A DNA stretch of 64,000 nt from Nostoc sp. CENA543 (GCF_002896875.1 NZ_CP023278.1:558001-622000), one strand, 5' to 3'. Positions 36,704 through 45,214 are shown, numbered from the stretch's first letter. Translations and numbers: made by a program. Notes: generated from the letters alone by a model not told the origin.

Positions 36704-36824
36704 GAGATTGATTTTCTATATGTAACAAAAAATAAATGCAGTTGGCAGTCGGAAGTTAGCACAAAATTTGTCAATAACTGTAATATCTATACAGAAATTT
36801 TCCTCAGTAAAGCTACTTAAATTC

Positions 36825-36873
36825 TCTGCCCAATCCCCAGTCCCCAGTCCCCAATTCCCAATCCCTACTCCCC
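36825..36873. repeat. STRR heptamers (CCCCAGT type) between sbtB and the CA gene
   Basis: About six CCCAATC/CCCAGTC units fill the space next to the sbtB stop. Confidence 0.8.
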
Positions 36874-36875
36874 TC

Positions 36876-37187
36876 TTATAACGATGACACGCATTTAACC
36901 GAGCGAATTTCCATTACATCGGAAACGTAGCAAGTACCCCCAAATTTATTAAGCAGGGGTCGAATATTTTCAATTGCAGGCTTGATTTGCTCTGGCATAC
37001 AAAACGCCATGATGTAGACATTATCCAGCATGGTCATGTCTAAATCTTCCGTCGTACCTCGTAATCCTTTACCAGCAACATTACGGATAACAACGTGACC
37101 ATGTACACCTGATTTATCCAAACTTTCTAAGATTTTGCCTAGCTCAAAGGAGTTAGCAATAATTTCTATCTTTTTTACTAGGTGCAT
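36876..37187 (-). CDS. sbtB: SbtB: PII-like regulator of the bicarbonate transporter
   Basis: 103-residue PII-fold protein that in this family binds adenine nucleotides (cAMP, AMP, ADP) and docks on the SbtA trimer. It begins MHLVKKIEIIANSFELGKIL and shows SGVHGHVVIRNVAGKGLRG (T-loop base and nucleotide-binding GKG). The C-terminus stops at MEIRSVKCVSSL and lacks the CGPxGC-type redox R-loop motif of Synechocystis SbtB. The start is the ATG at 37187, chosen by GGAGGT embedded in the last codons of sbtA; the gene begins 4 bases after the sbtA stop, so translation is coupled. Confidence 0.9.
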   Translation of the reverse strand: MHLVKKIEIIANSFELGKILESLDKSGVHGHVVIRNVAGKGLRGTTEDLDMTMLDNVYIMAFCMPEQIKPAIENIRPLLNKFGGTCYVSDVMEIRSVKCVSSL

Positions 37188-37191
37188 ATTA

Positions 37192-38160
37192 TTACCTCCA
37201 TAATAGGTTGATTCCGTAGAGATATAACGGAATTCCCACAATGATATTGAACGGGAAAGTTACTGCCAGAGCGGTAGAAACGTACAGGCTAGGGTTCGCT
37301 TCTGGAACAGTCATCCGCATTGCAGCTGGTACAGCAATATAAGAGGCACTGGCACATAACACAGCAAACAAGAGTGCATCACCTTGGGACATCCCGATGG
37401 TTTTGGCAATTAGCAACCCAATGCAGGCATTGAGTATAGGAATTAGTATGGCAAACGAAATGAGAAAAAAGCCGGTTTTTTGCAAGTCTTTAATTCTTTT
37501 AGCCGCGATGAGTCCCATGTCTAGCAAAAAGAAGGTGAGAACACCATAAAACAAACCTTGAGTAAATGGTTCTAATACGTGCCAACCATGTTCTCCAGTC
37601 AAGACACCAATCAGGAGACTACCCACTAAAAGAAAAACTGAACTATTAAGAAATGCTTCTTGTAAAACTTCCTTCCAAGAAACTTCCCGCTTGCCGTCAA
37701 CGGTGAAGATATTCACAAGAATCAAACCCACAATAATTGCTGGGGATTCCATCAAAGCTAAGGCTGCAACCATGTAACCATCATAATTAATACCTAGCTC
37801 ACCTAAGAAAGCACTAGCAGTGATGAAGGTGACAGCACTAATAGAACCGTAAGTGGCTGCGATCGCCGCCGCATCGTAAGTATCTAGTTTCAGCCTAAGA
37901 ATGAAAAAGGAGTAAATTGGCACAAAACACGCCATTAACATCGCTGCTGCTAGGGTTAACACCACATCTTGAGTGATACCGCTTTTGATCAGTTCTACTC
38001 CTCCTTTAAAACCGATCGCAAATAGCAGATAAAGCGAGAAAAGCTTGGGTACTGGTGCGGGAATTTCTAAATCAGACTTTACAAAGACAGCAGTCATCCC
38101 CAGAAAGAAAAACAAAACTGGCGGATTCAGGATGTTGGAAACAACTAAGCTGACATCCAT
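37192..38160 (-). CDS. sbtA: SbtA-family sodium-dependent bicarbonate transporter (short form)
   Basis: Integral membrane protein of the SbtA (PF05982) family, predicted Na+/HCO3- symporter of the carbon-concentrating mechanism. About ten hydrophobic helices in two inverted halves; typical elements are ATYGSISAVTFITASAFL, ALALMESPAIIVGL and ASASYIAVPAAMRMTVPEAN. At 322 residues it is shorter than Synechocystis SbtA (about 374) because the cytoplasmic loop between the halves is small (KREVSWKEVLQ). AGGAGGGG before the ATG at 38160 selects it over an upstream GTG. sbtB follows after 4 bases. Transport of bicarbonate is inferred from family and context. Confidence 0.88.
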   Translation of the reverse strand: MDVSLVVSNILNPPVLFFFLGMTAVFVKSDLEIPAPVPKLFSLYLLFAIGFKGGVELIKSGITQDVVLTLAAAMLMACFVPIYSFFILRLKLDTYDAAAIAATYGSISAVTFITASAFLGELGINYDGYMVAALALMESPAIIVGLILVNIFTVDGKREVSWKEVLQEAFLNSSVFLLVGSLLIGVLTGEHGWHVLEPFTQGLFYGVLTFFLLDMGLIAAKRIKDLQKTGFFLISFAILIPILNACIGLLIAKTIGMSQGDALLFAVLCASASYIAVPAAMRMTVPEANPSLYVSTALAVTFPFNIIVGIPLYLYGINLLWR

Positions 38161-38225
38161 GAACACCCCTCCTCATGCTGATGCAACTTGCAGTTAATCA
38201 AATTTTTCATCTGCAAAAATTTAAC

Positions 38226-38262
38226 TTGTTGCCTCATCATGTAACGCGTATTGTTGCCTCAT
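38226..38262 (-). promoter_or_regulatory. 12-base direct repeat upstream of sbtA
   Basis: TTGTTGCCTCAT occurs at 38226-38237 and again at 38251-38262, 25 bases apart, 66-102 bases upstream of the sbtA start. The position suits a transcription-factor site (a LysR-type regulator such as CcmR or CmpR is a candidate), but no factor can be named from sequence. Confidence 0.45.
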
Positions 38263-38287
38263 GTCAATTGTGTGCTTATAAAGACAT

Positions 38288-38398
38288 GGGTAAAGAGAGG
38301 GGTGTAGGGGTGTAGGGGTGTAAGGGTTTAGGGGTTTAGGGGAATAACTAATGACTAATGACTAATGACTAATGACTAATGACTATTGACTATTGACC
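38288..38398. repeat. STRR block in the sbtA upstream region
   Basis: GGTGTAGG/GGTTTAGG units (38299-38340) then TGACTAA heptamers (38349-38395). The rest of 38263-38642 shows no gene, only a HIP1-like site near 38432 and C-rich sequence near 38560. Confidence 0.85.
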
Positions 38399-38642
38399 AA
38401 AAAATATCCCCTACTTTGAGAATCACGGATGCGATCGCCTACAGTGGGGCGTAGCTGATCACGCTTTCAAAATAGAGGTTAAATGTAGCTTGTGATTTTT
38501 ACTAAGAGACTTCCAGAAAATAAAATATCCAAGTTATCTGCTTCAAAACACCTATCTTTCCCCCTTCCCCCTGCTCCCTGCCCCCTTGCCATTAACGTGA
38601 TTGTATATTTTTTTAATTAGAAGTCCCCTTTCCCGTTCTCTC

Positions 38643-38960
38643 TCATTTAACAGACACAGCATCAACGTCAACAGTGTTGCCAGGAGAGGTAGAATCTGTT
38701 GAGGCGGTAGAATCTGTTGAGGCGGTAGTTTCACCCTTACGAGCTTTCCAGCCTTCAATCACTAAACCAGATACCTCAGTTACTAATATGGTCAAAAGCA
38801 AAACGTCATCTACTTGACCCAAACCAGGGATAAAATCCGGTGCAATATCAATTGGGCTGAGAATATAAACAATCGTACCTAAAATCGCCCACCAGCGAAA
38901 TTTAGGATTACGTAGCAGACCGCGATACCAATTATACAAAGATTGGATTGAGAAGTTCAT
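38643..38960 (-). CDS. DUF1232 (YkvA-like) membrane protein
   Basis: 105-residue protein with the DUF1232 signature YILSPIDIAPDFIPGLGQVDD followed by VLLLTILVTEVSGLVIEGW. Two hydrophobic segments (about 24-40 and 53-70). The tail repeats ASTDSTASTDSTSPG, encoded by a tandem duplication in the DNA (38695-38735). Function unknown for the family. The duplicated tail suggests slippage. Confidence 0.88.
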   Translation of the reverse strand: MNFSIQSLYNWYRGLLRNPKFRWWAILGTIVYILSPIDIAPDFIPGLGQVDDVLLLTILVTEVSGLVIEGWKARKGETTASTDSTASTDSTSPGNTVDVDAVSVK

Positions 38961-39174
38961 GGTTTAACCCTCCAGTTAACTTCAATTTTGACAAATTATG
39001 CTATGTATTTCCGGTGGGAATAACCGTCCTAGTTAGTTGGGAAGATGCTAATCGTCATATTTCCAAATACCTAACCAGCGATTCTGTACAACAATATGTT
39101 AATTGTGCATTAATCTCTAGAATTGAAATGCTTTGGGATAGTTGCTTCAGCAATGGAGGGAGGAGACTTTAAAA

Positions 39175-39912
39175 GTGGATATTGTAACCTTGTTCAAAGA
39201 AGGCGGGCCAGCCATGTGGCCTTTACTGGCTCTGTCGATTTTATCTTTGAGTGTAATTTTTGAAAGACTGTGGTTTTGGTTGCGAATTTTAACACAAGAA
39301 AAAGAAATAGTTGAACGTGTATTAGATGCAGCCCAAGATAATTGGGAATTAGCAGCAGATATTGCTCAAAGATCAACAGATCAACCCATTGGGCGATTTC
39401 TTTATGCTCCTTTACGTTTACAAAAAATTGATGCTGAAACTTTTCGGTTAGCACTAGAATCTACTGCCGAAGATGAATTAGCAGGGATGCGGCGTGGAGA
39501 CAAGGTATTGGAAGCGGTGATTACCCTTTCCCCGCTTTTGGGGCTATTGGGTACAGTTCTCGGATTAATCGATACTTTAAAGGCAATTAACATCGGTGAT
39601 ATCGCTACAGGTGGAGGTGCAGCAGCCACAAGAGGTATCGGCGCGTCCTTAATTAGTACAGCTGCGGGATTGATAGTTGCGATCGCTAGTTTGGTATTTT
39701 ACAGATTATTTCAAGGCTTTGTCGTTAATCAAGTCAAGGTTTTTCATAAAGCCGGTAATGAATTGGAATTGCTCTATCGTCAATTTCCACCTAATCCTAG
39801 CAACACTACATCAGTAGTAGTATCAGACACAAAACGGGATAGTTACTCATCATCCAGTAAACCCAACCTCAGCAAATTATCTCAACCCCCAGAACCGTCA
39901 GACCAAAGTTAA
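39175..39912 (+). CDS. exbB: ExbB/TolQ/MotA-family proton channel protein
   Basis: Inner-membrane component of a proton-driven energy-coupling complex (ExbB-ExbD or TolQ-TolR). 245 residues: a first TM helix (about 15-35, MWPLLALSILSLSVIFERL), a cytoplasmic domain, and two further TM helices (about 115-140 and 155-180) containing LSPLLGLLGTVLGLIDTL and GIGASLISTAAGLIVAI. The start is the GTG at 39175: GGAGGGAGGAG lies just upstream, while the earlier frame start has no such site. The exbD gene follows after an STRR insertion. No tonB or receptor gene is in view. Confidence 0.9.
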   Translation: MDIVTLFKEGGPAMWPLLALSILSLSVIFERLWFWLRILTQEKEIVERVLDAAQDNWELAADIAQRSTDQPIGRFLYAPLRLQKIDAETFRLALESTAEDELAGMRRGDKVLEAVITLSPLLGLLGTVLGLIDTLKAINIGDIATGGGAAATRGIGASLISTAAGLIVAIASLVFYRLFQGFVVNQVKVFHKAGNELELLYRQFPPNPSNTTSVVVSDTKRDSYSSSSKPNLSKLSQPPEPSDQS

Positions 39913-39915
39913 TTG

Positions 39916-40046
39916 GAAATAGCGAATGGAGCATTGGGAATAGGGCATGGGGCATTGGACATGGGGCATGGTAATAACAATCTACCTTGTCTACCTTGTC
40001 TCCCAGTCCCCAATCCCCAGTCCCCAGTCCCCAGTCCCCATCCCCC
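39916..40046. repeat. STRR block between exbB and exbD
   Basis: GGGCATTG/GGGGCATG units (39927-39969), CTACCTTGT twice (39982-40001) and CCCCAGT units (40004-40045). It separates two genes of one transport complex. Confidence 0.88.
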
Positions 40047-40057
40047 ATAAAACAAAG

Positions 40058-40696
40058 ATGAAAATTAACCTTAATAAACCTACTGAAGAAGTTCAAGTTC
40101 AAATCATTCCTCTTATCGATGTCATTTTTTGCATCTTGGCATTTTTTCTGTTAGCAGCTTTGCAATTTACTAGACAACAAGCAATCAACGTGGATTTGCC
40201 TCAAGCGAGTACAACTACTGCATCTGGAATTGATTCAGCAGGTGGTAGTCGAATTGTGACAATTGATGCTGTAGGTAATATCTATGTAGAACAACAACTA
40301 GTACCAAAAGCAGAACTACAGGAAAAATTACGGGAATTTCTGCAAGTTAATCCCAATGGCGTTTTAATTCTGAATGCTTCTCGCACAGCTACATACAATG
40401 ATGTAATTGAAACGTTAGATTTATTGCGACAAGTGGGAGGTAATCGCGTTTCTTTAGGAATTATCCCAACCTCTTCTGCACCCGCTACAAACTCACCTTA
40501 TTTCCCTACTAATCCTAACTTCCCCGTCGCACCTGGTACAGCACCACTACCAGAAACCAACCCTAACCCCAACATCCCCGCCATCCCTAATCAATTCCCT
40601 TTACCCACAGCACCCAATCAGCCACCAACAGAACAAGGCGTTTCCCCTATAGTTCCTAACGATCCTAACGCCCCTGGTGCTACACCTGCACCTTAA
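40058..40696 (+). CDS. exbD: ExbD/TolR-family protein
   Basis: 212-residue single-pass membrane protein that partners ExbB. Starts MKINLNKPTEEVQVQIIPLI; the TM helix (about 17-38) carries the conserved Asp in PLIDVIFCILAFFLL, which translocates protons in this family. A periplasmic ExbD domain follows (about 40-140), ending in LDLLRQVGGNRVSLGI. After that comes a 65-residue Pro/Asn-rich tail (PTNPNFPVAPGTAPLPETNP), longer than in classic ExbD and possibly wall-spanning. The ATG at 40058 follows the STRR block. Confidence 0.92.
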   Translation: MKINLNKPTEEVQVQIIPLIDVIFCILAFFLLAALQFTRQQAINVDLPQASTTTASGIDSAGGSRIVTIDAVGNIYVEQQLVPKAELQEKLREFLQVNPNGVLILNASRTATYNDVIETLDLLRQVGGNRVSLGIIPTSSAPATNSPYFPTNPNFPVAPGTAPLPETNPNPNIPAIPNQFPLPTAPNQPPTEQGVSPIVPNDPNAPGATPAP

Positions 40697-40737
40697 GAGG
40701 CAAGGGGGCAGGGGGCAGGGGAAGAAGTTCAATGTCT

Positions 40738-40790
40738 CATACCAATTTTGGATTTTGGATTTTGGATTTTGGATTAAAACCTAGATTTTT
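40738..40790. repeat. GGATTTT heptamer repeat with ATACCAATT end
   Basis: CATACCAATT is followed by four TTTTGGA units and GGATTAAAACC. Related fragments occur near 3293, 53160 and 56490. Confidence 0.7.
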
Positions 40791-40986
40791 AATCTGTTCC
40801 AGTATCAATCCCCATTCCCTATGCCCCATTCCCAATAAATGCCCAAAACCTAAAGATATCTAGAATAAATTTTTTCTAGAGAAAAAAATCTGGTAACTTA
40901 CAAATAATCGGCCGATGTGAAATTTATCTATCGATAGCTCAAGAATTGATCGCCAAGCACCATTCACGTTTCAGGGGTTGAAGGCA

Positions 40987-41355
40987 ATGAATGAGATTGT
41001 GACGCTGTTAATTGTTTGGGTGGTGACATCTATCAGCTTGTTGATTATCAGTAAGTTGCCTTTGGGCGTTGAAGTTGATACTCCACAAAAAGCAGTTATT
41101 TCGGCAGCTGTTTTAGGTATTGTGACAGCGATAGTCAGACCTATTTTACGTTTGATATTTGCTGTACCCGATATACTCACATTTAATCTGTTATCGGGTG
41201 TGTTCACGTTTATGATTGCCGTTGTTTGCTTTAGTATTGCTGCTTGGTTAGTAGAGGGTTTTCGCCTGCGCTTCGGTATTTGGAGTGCTGTTTTAGGGGC
41301 GTTTGCACTCACTTTAATCAACAGCTTGATTTACAAGATTTTAGGTATTTTTTAG
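40987..41355 (+). CDS. Four-TM membrane protein (phage-holin-like, PF04020 type)
   Basis: 122-residue hydrophobic protein with four TM helices (about 5-25, 33-53, 60-85 and 95-118). The pattern AVISAAVLGIVTAIVRPILR and FGIWSAVLGAFALTLINSLI fits the 'phage holin family'/mycobacterial 4-TMS group. These are small chromosomal membrane proteins of unknown role, and nothing here indicates a phage. An upstream in-frame TTG is possible; the ATG at 40987 is preferred. Confidence 0.85.
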   Translation: MNEIVTLLIVWVVTSISLLIISKLPLGVEVDTPQKAVISAAVLGIVTAIVRPILRLIFAVPDILTFNLLSGVFTFMIAVVCFSIAAWLVEGFRLRFGIWSAVLGAFALTLINSLIYKILGIF

Positions 41356-41376
41356 ATATAGAAGTCAAAAGTCTCT

Positions 41377-41463
41377 AGTCCACAGTCTATAGTCGATAGT
41401 TACTCAAATCAAGCTATTTCACTAATGACTATTGACTAATGACTATTGACTAATGACTATTAA
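41377..41463. repeat. STRR block (AGTC / TGACTAT heptamers)
   Basis: AGTCTCTAGTCCACAGTC-like units, then TGACTATTGACTAA heptamers up to the thf1 stop. Confidence 0.8.
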
Positions 41464-42171
41464 TTACTCATTAGCAGCAGGAGGAGCAACTGGGGTATTT
41501 GATTGTTGTTGACGTTGCTCGCGCTTTTTGCGATCGGCGGATAACATATCAGCCATCACGATTAGTGCTTGGGCGATTTTGTCTAAATTAGAACGATATA
41601 AGTCTAAATCCTTACTCAGTTTGTCATAGGACAAATGCAAGCCTTCCGCAATGGCTTTGAGTGCTTCTGTGCGTTGTTTTTCGTCTTTGACTAGTTCAGG
41701 ATCAGACACTTCTAGCAGAGAAAACAAACCGATCGCAAACAACCGACTGTATTTAAAGTTAGGATTGTTGGCGATCGCTTGTAATTGTGCTTGTAATTCA
41801 CCATCTTGCTGTAATGGTTGAGTTTGACTCAACCACGCCACCAAATCATTAATTGGTAAGCTTTGCGCTACAGATTTGAGCCTTTCAGCATCATTTTTAT
41901 AGCGTTGTGATTCTTGTTCTACAGCCTGACATATAGCATTAAAAATCGATTCCTTATCTCGTTCGGGTTTGTAGCCTTCCATGAAGCGGTCAAAAGTAGT
42001 GACAACGCCCAAGGCATAAACGGGATTGTAGGTAAAATCTACATTTACTGATAGCAGGTGCATTTCTACCATCAATTCTTCTACTACCCGACGATATATT
42101 GTGTTAATCGGTCGAGTATGCAGAGCGTAGAAAGTTCGCTTTGTATCAGAGACAGTACGAAATAATTCCAT
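41464..42171 (-). CDS. thf1: Thf1/Psb29 (thylakoid formation protein)
   Basis: Photosystem II assembly/repair-associated protein; in cyanobacteria Thf1/Psb29 stabilises FtsH proteases. 235 residues from the ATG at 42171; an ATG seven codons earlier (42192) is possible. Signature stretches are RTVSDTKRTFYALHTRPINT, RVVEELMVEMHLLSVNVDF, YNPVYALGVVTTFDRFMEGY and SRLFAIGLFSLLE. The tail is a coiled coil (DRKKREQRQQQSN) and PVAPPAANE. Peripheral on thylakoid or soluble. Single gene. Confidence 0.93.
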   Translation of the reverse strand: MELFRTVSDTKRTFYALHTRPINTIYRRVVEELMVEMHLLSVNVDFTYNPVYALGVVTTFDRFMEGYKPERDKESIFNAICQAVEQESQRYKNDAERLKSVAQSLPINDLVAWLSQTQPLQQDGELQAQLQAIANNPNFKYSRLFAIGLFSLLEVSDPELVKDEKQRTEALKAIAEGLHLSYDKLSKDLDLYRSNLDKIAQALIVMADMLSADRKKREQRQQQSNTPVAPPAANE

Positions 42172-42460
42172 GTTTATAAGGCTTGTGAGCATTATCTCTA
42201 GTGTTTCTAGTAACCGTATAGTAAAAACTCGTTTTTACCGCTTAAAAACGCTTGTTTACGCATAAATGTACTAGCTTACTAGTCTAGCAATTTCCTATTT
42301 TATCATCTCGCTACTTTCACCCATAGCTTTAACCTCGCCCTTTCCATTCCGACCGATGATGATAACCCAACTCATTTATACAAATTTCTCTACTGGCATT
42401 AATCAGGTTTTATACCATATACGGGTATGGGGCATGGGGCATAGGGCATGGGGAATTTAT

Positions 42461-44314
42461 CTAAGATGTTAGGTCAATGTCTTCTTGGTATTTTATGAGT
42501 AATTTAGGAATGTAATCATACCCGTCTACGCCGATGATGGGTATGATTTTGGGGCGGTGTTGTTGTAGTAAATTTTGAAAATTTTCTAGTCCTATTTGTC
42601 CTTGTAAGATTATTAATAACCTTGCTGGTTGTCGCCATTCATTTGAGGCTATTTGCTCTAGGAGATACATTCCTAGACAACCTGTGTAAATGACTGTTTC
42701 AAAGTTTTGTAGTTGGTAACTAGCTTCAGCTAGATTCGCTAAATTTCTACCTTGTAGATATAAATCGCCGGAAATTTGGGCTATTTTGAAGCCTTCTTCT
42801 AGATATTGAATGGCATTTTGTGGTTCTTGAATTACTAAATATGCTATGCCTAAACTACTTAGACATAGGGCTTTACTTTGAATATCGCCTAATTTTTCTG
42901 TTAATTTTAATCCTTGTTCTAAATAGTTAATTGCCATTTCATAGGTTTCTGGTTCGGCTTGTTCCAGTTGTTGCGCTTGCATGACTTCGCTGTAACCTAA
43001 GTTAACTAGGGCGTTGGCTTCTCCTGTTCTGTCGCCTGCTTGTCTACTTAACATTAAGGCTCTTTGGCTCTGATTAATGGCTTCAGGATAATTCTGCTCT
43101 TGTACGTATGTCCGGCTGAGGTGATTGAGGTTGGCGATTTCACAGGGGCGATCGCCTGCATTCCTGGCAATTTCTAAGGCTTGCTCATGAAACTTGATAG
43201 AACGCTGGTATTGACCTAAAGCACGCTGGGAATACCCTAAAAGTGTCAAAATTCGCGCTTTTTCCTGAGTCATCGCCACTTTGCGTAATGGTTCGTCTAA
43301 ATAATCTAAAGCATCGCGTAAATAGCTACCAGAAAAGGAAGCGAAAATCCCACCATATAGGGGAAAATAAGGACGTTGAGCAAAGGTGCGTAAAATTTGG
43401 AGCATGATTTGTGATGCGCCATTACTGTAGAGTGTCTGGCTTTGGAAACCACTTGCTAACTGACTCCAAATGACAGCAAAGGTTAAAAAAGTAGAAATCG
43501 ATAATTTTGAACCGGCTTGAATATTGTATGGTTGTTGGTCAAACCAACTTACTAAACCCCGTTGTAAATACTGCAAAATTAAGGCTATTTCTACCCAATC
43601 ACTTAAGCTAATAGTGCTGTGCTGTTGAGCAAAGGGAATGGCAGATTGTTCTACTGCTAAGGTGCGTAATAATGTTTGCGGTAACTCACTATTCACTTTT
43701 TTCGCCCAAGTAGCCCAAGGGCCAGTTTCTCCTGGTACACCGCCAAAACCAAGGGCTTGATTCTGTTCATACATCCAGCTAACTAAATGTTCTTGTAACC
43801 TTTGCCAAGCTGTTAACCCACGGGTAATTCCCTGGGATATCTGCGCTATATCTTCGCTAAACTGGGCAAATTGTTGTAATGATTTGGATAGTTGCTGTAA
43901 TTGAGCTGTATTGAGTGGTTCTTTGAGGTTGGGATCAATCAGACGTAAAAATACAGTTAGACGTTCATCCGTGGCGGCTGTAGTAATTTGTTGAGATGCA
44001 GAGGCGATCGCTTCCGTAGCTTTATTTTGTTCTCTATATCTTTGCCATTGCGTTTGAATTGTCTTAATTGCTCTTAAACTCCGGTTAGCCTTGGCTTGTT
44101 TGAGTTCATCTGTTTCCCTATCTACTTGAGTTTGGATGGTGTTGAGGCGATCGCTCAAACCTAACTCAAAGATTTCTCCCGTACCTGCCAAGATATTTTT
44201 TTGCAGCATTTGATACACCATCTCCACAGAGCTAATTTTTCCTTGGAGGGTGAGTTGGACAATTTCATCAATCAGGGCAAGATAGCGATCGCGCAATGGC
44301 AATGAGTCAGACAC
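42461..44314 (-). CDS. Tetratricopeptide repeat protein (617 aa)
   Basis: N-terminal half (about 1-330) is helical and unrecognised, with conserved-looking VSWMYEQNQALGFGGVPGET. The C-terminal part (about 335-560) has five or more TPR units of the Rapsyn/LGN type (YQRSIKFHEQALEIARNAGD, YPEAINQSQRALMLSRQAGD, YLEQGLKLTEKLGDIQSKAL, QYLEEGFKIAQISGD). This is a protein-interaction scaffold common in Nostocales. No signal peptide or enzyme domain. Repeat-rich DNA lies past its end. Confidence 0.85.
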   Translation of the reverse strand: MSDSLPLRDRYLALIDEIVQLTLQGKISSVEMVYQMLQKNILAGTGEIFELGLSDRLNTIQTQVDRETDELKQAKANRSLRAIKTIQTQWQRYREQNKATEAIASASQQITTAATDERLTVFLRLIDPNLKEPLNTAQLQQLSKSLQQFAQFSEDIAQISQGITRGLTAWQRLQEHLVSWMYEQNQALGFGGVPGETGPWATWAKKVNSELPQTLLRTLAVEQSAIPFAQQHSTISLSDWVEIALILQYLQRGLVSWFDQQPYNIQAGSKLSISTFLTFAVIWSQLASGFQSQTLYSNGASQIMLQILRTFAQRPYFPLYGGIFASFSGSYLRDALDYLDEPLRKVAMTQEKARILTLLGYSQRALGQYQRSIKFHEQALEIARNAGDRPCEIANLNHLSRTYVQEQNYPEAINQSQRALMLSRQAGDRTGEANALVNLGYSEVMQAQQLEQAEPETYEMAINYLEQGLKLTEKLGDIQSKALCLSSLGIAYLVIQEPQNAIQYLEEGFKIAQISGDLYLQGRNLANLAEASYQLQNFETVIYTGCLGMYLLEQIASNEWRQPARLLIILQGQIGLENFQNLLQQHRPKIIPIIGVDGYDYIPKLLIKYQEDIDLTS

Positions 44315-44492
44315 TTTAGTTAATAGAGAACTTCACGTCAATTCCCATTTTAGTGTGAGGCGAGGTACTAGTACAAAAAGCCGAAAGTGAAAAGGCAGGG
44401 GAGCGGGGAGCAGGAAGCAGGGGGAGAAAATCTCTGTGTACCTCTGCGCTCAACTTTGCGTACCTCTGCGTTGAAAAAGCGAGTATTTGGCA

Positions 44493-44837
44493 CTAATCAA
44501 ATCTTCTCATCAATTGCAATAAGATAGCCTCCAGTCTCTCTAATGCAGCATTTGTAGTTCTTTGGTTTTCTTCCACATTGCGTTGATGTTGCTCGAAATT
44601 ACGCTGATACTGCTCAAAATTACGCAGATGCTGCTCAAAACCACGACTGAGGGTTTCTGTTGTATCCCGCAACTCCAATACCACATCATCTAAAACCGCA
44701 CTACGGGCTAGAACAGTGCTAGCTGTATTGATCAAAGAATCTAGTTGTTGCTGACTATTAGCTTGCTGTTGGGCAACACGCTCTAATAATTCCTCGATTC
44801 TGTCAAGTCTACTAGATTGTTCTGGTATGTTTGTCAT
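44493..44837 (-). CDS. Small coiled-coil protein, second gene of an RHH operon
   Basis: 114-residue, almost wholly helical protein. The middle has near-repeats FEQHLRNFEQYQRNFEQHQR, about seven residues each, so it should form a long coiled coil; the DNA shows the matching internal repeats. It starts inside the stop of the upstream gene (ATGA overlap, 44834-44837), which indicates strict translational coupling. Function unknown. A role as effector or partner of the upstream DNA-binding protein is an inference from the overlap. Confidence 0.75.
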   Translation of the reverse strand: MTNIPEQSSRLDRIEELLERVAQQQANSQQQLDSLINTASTVLARSAVLDDVVLELRDTTETLSRGFEQHLRNFEQYQRNFEQHQRNVEENQRTTNAALERLEAILLQLMRRFD

Positions 44838-45046
44838 GCCGTCTTTTCCTTATCTTGTCTCACTTCATCTAGAATTGATTGTTTTTCCCTAGCCCAATGA
44901 GTAATCATTTCTTCAAGTGCTTTGCTTTGATCTGTTTCAGTAGCAGCGCAAATAGTTTTGAATAGTAATGCTAGGTCTTTTGGTATGTAACCAGAGATTA
45001 ATCGATAGTTAGGATCTCCTCTCTTACCTCGCAGATTTTCAGCCAT
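44834..45046 (-). CDS. Ribbon-helix-helix-like DNA-binding protein
   Basis: 70-residue protein with a basic N-terminus (AENLRGKRGDPNYR). The strand-helix-helix pattern RLISGYIPKDLALLFKTICA then TDQSKALEEMITHWARE is typical of CopG/Arc-type ribbon-helix-helix regulators, including antitoxins and partition proteins. A palindromic site with three half-sites covers its start codon and leader, which fits autorepression. The downstream coiled-coil gene overlaps by 4 bases. Confidence 0.75.
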   Translation of the reverse strand: MAENLRGKRGDPNYRLISGYIPKDLALLFKTICAATETDQSKALEEMITHWAREKQSILDEVRQDKEKTA

Positions 45047-45082
45047 AGATGTTTATCACCATAGATTTAATATCTATGGTGA
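45043..45082 (-). promoter_or_regulatory. Three-half-site operator over the RHH gene start
   Basis: A perfect 11-bp inverted repeat (TCACCATAGAT / ATCTATGGTGA, 45056-45066 and 45072-45082) lies 10 bases upstream of the start. A third copy of CCATAGAT (45043-45050) overlaps the ATG, 16 bases from the next half-site. Confidence 0.65.
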
Positions 45083-45214
45083 CATGAACCCAGACAATAG
45101 CAATGTATTTTGTTGGTTGATGTTCATGTACATTTGTCATTCTATCAGCAAGTACACCAGTATACAATCCATAGCTAAGTTCTACCCAATCCCCAATCCC
45201 TAGTCCCCAATCTC

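Noticed and set aside
40987-41355. Phage remnant suggested by the holin-like label
   Set aside because: The family name is historical; no other phage genes are nearby and the neighbours are housekeeping genes.
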